From NCBI GenBank assembly GCA_963740835.1, contig CAVUFH010000002.1:372001-436000 (forward strand): 64,000 nt of DNA, given 5' to 3'. This document shows positions 63,026 through 64,000 of the stretch, in pieces (within the stretch, counting starts at the first letter, position 1; every line of letters begins with the position of its first letter). This DNA is from CAVUFH01 sp963740835 (GTDB taxonomy: Bacteria > Actinomycetota > Acidimicrobiia > IMCC26256 > PALSA-610). A model generated the notes under the pieces. It did not search any database and was not told where the DNA came from. It saw only the letters and a program-made list of their open reading frames with translations. The translations under genes were made by a program, and so were the position numbers.

Positions 63026-63029
63026 CTGG

Positions 63030-63905
63030 TCAGATGAGCGCGGCGGACAGGCGGCGCCACTCTTCGATGGGTGTCCCGCCGTGCGTGGGGATCACTTGGA
63101 TGCACACGTGGCCGGCGCCGGCGTCGAGGTGCTGGTCGACTCGTGACTTGATCGCGTCCTCGTCGCCCCATGCGACGATCGCGTCGACGAAACGGTCGCT
63201 TCCGCCGTCGGCGAGGTCGGCGTCGGTGAAGCCGAGCCGCCGCCAGTTGTTCGTGTAGTTCGGGAGACCCAGGTATATCGCGAGTGAGGCGCGTGCATGG
63301 CGCCGCGCTTCTTCAGGGTCGGTGCTCAGCACGACCGACTGCTCGACTGCGAGGATCTTGTCGGGGCCGATGATCTCACGCGCCATCGCGGTGTGTTCGG
63401 GTGTCGCGTGGTACGGGTGCGCGCCGTCGGTCCGCTCGGCGGAAAGGGCGAGCATCTTCGGGCCGAGTGCGGCGAGCACGCGGCGCGGTGGCGTGGTCGG
63501 TTGGGCGGCGAGGAACAGCGACGCGTCCATGTCGTCGAGGTACTGGCGCATCGTCGCGATCGGGGGCGAGTACGTCGTCTTGCGGATGGTCTCGACCATC
63601 GGCTTGTGACTGACGCCGAGGCCGAGGACGAACCGACCGGGATACGCCTCTTCGAGTGTCCGCCACGCCGCGTTCGTCGTCATCGCGTCGCGCGCGTAGA
63701 GAGGAACGATGCCAGTCGCGAGGACCAGGTCGGTCGTGGCGCCGAGGAGCAAGGTCGAGTGCACGATCGCGTCGCGGTTGACCGCTTCCGGCAGCCAGAG
63801 CGTGCCGAATCCCAGATGCTCGATCTCCAGCGCGACCTCGCGCGCTTGCGGCCACGGGAGCGGGTCGAGCGTGTGCGTCCAGAGTCCGATCCGTCCAAGG
63901 TCCAC
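63030..63905 (-). CDS. LLM-class F420-dependent oxidoreductase (TIGR03620-like)
   Basis: A 291-residue luciferase-like TIM barrel. LGRIGLWTHTLDPLPWPQAR opens the fold; TDLVLATGIVPLYARDAMTT and YPGRFVLGLGVSHKPMVETI are the family signatures that bind F420. It is distinct from the first LLM gene at 7038. The substrate is unknown. It is followed by the thioesterase in the same direction. Confidence 0.9.
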   Translation of the reverse strand: MDLGRIGLWTHTLDPLPWPQAREVALEIEHLGFGTLWLPEAVNRDAIVHSTLLLGATTDLVLATGIVPLYARDAMTTNAAWRTLEEAYPGRFVLGLGVSHKPMVETIRKTTYSPPIATMRQYLDDMDASLFLAAQPTTPPRRVLAALGPKMLALSAERTDGAHPYHATPEHTAMAREIIGPDKILAVEQSVVLSTDPEEARRHARASLAIYLGLPNYTNNWRRLGFTDADLADGGSDRFVDAIVAWGDEDAIKSRVDQHLDAGAGHVCIQVIPTHGGTPIEEWRRLSAALI

Positions 63906-63956
63906 ACGGGCACGGTACCGACGGCCTAGCGTGCCCGCATCTCACAAGGGGTACGC

Positions 63957-64000
63957 ATGCTCGGGAGGCGCATCGAACTGGTCTGCTCGGTCGCCGCGTT
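63957..64000 (+). CDS. Start of an unknown gene (runs off window end)
   Basis: An ATG at 63957 opens a frame, MLGRRIELVCSVAA, that stays open to the end of the window. It starts 52 bp from the divergent LLM gene. The start has the basic-then-hydrophobic look of a signal or membrane segment. Too short to name. Confidence 0.35.
   Translation, partial: MLGRRIELVCSVAA

Overview
The window reads as chromosomal DNA of a high-GC actinobacterium. About two thirds of bases are G+C, the third codon position is strongly G/C, GTG starts are common, and ATGA/GTGA start-stop overlaps recur. The gene set fits that reading: several F420-type enzymes (two LLM-class oxidoreductases, a Ddn-like nitroreductase, PPOX proteins), actinobacterial Ku with a basic tail, MarP-like proteases, a HelD-type helicase and many acyl-CoA enzymes. 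Placement near Acidimicrobiia is my inference from the gene style, not something the sequence proves. I see no tRNA, rRNA, CRISPR array or intact insertion sequence.

Layout. 1-19.3 kb is a housekeeping and lipid region: an SRPBCC tail, two acyl-CoA dehydrogenases, MFS transporter, Aat, ArsC-like protein, PPOX proteins, alanyl-tRNA editing protein, poly-gamma-glutamate hydrolase, thioesterase, a DUF480-aldehyde dehydrogenase fusion, carboxylesterase, enoyl-CoA hydratase, PhyH dioxygenase, gamma-carbonic anhydrase, VIT-type carrier and thiolase. 19.4-21.2 kb is a gene graveyard with PPOX, inositol-monophosphatase and epoxide-hydrolase remnants. 21.2-29.6 kb holds an SDR, the divergent LigD-polymerase/Ku end-joining pair, a leaderless binding protein, an acyltransferase, a TauD dioxygenase and small membrane proteins. 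29.6-39.6 kb is a potassium island: kdpF-A-B-C-D-E plus a 42-residue leader gene, then on the other strand a KdpD-like membrane sensor without kinase, a small HEAT-like protein and a second KdpE-like regulator.

39.8-47.5 kb is the most unusual locus: a TetR regulator, a fused LivH-LivM permease, a single 1006-residue protein joining an MFS transporter to two Liv-type ABC ATPases, and a membrane-anchored binding protein, all on the minus strand in tight order. 47.6-57.9 kb holds a HelD-like helicase, a DUF4097 protein next to a class III cyclase, gpmA, a low-molecular-weight phosphatase, an isochorismatase-like protein, a cupin, a large membrane protein, an amidohydrolase and a LOG protein. 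58-64 kb has two tandem MarP-like proteases, a collapsed GNAT gene, an integrase remnant with flanking repeats, a polyglutamine micro-protein, a thioesterase and an LLM oxidoreductase.

Nine otherwise intact reading frames are broken by single-base indels (seven by one extra base outside homopolymers, two by one missing base). One of them, the PPOX gene, lies beside decayed genes and may be truly dead. The even spread suggests mainly residual assembly errors, so most broken genes are probably functional in the organism.
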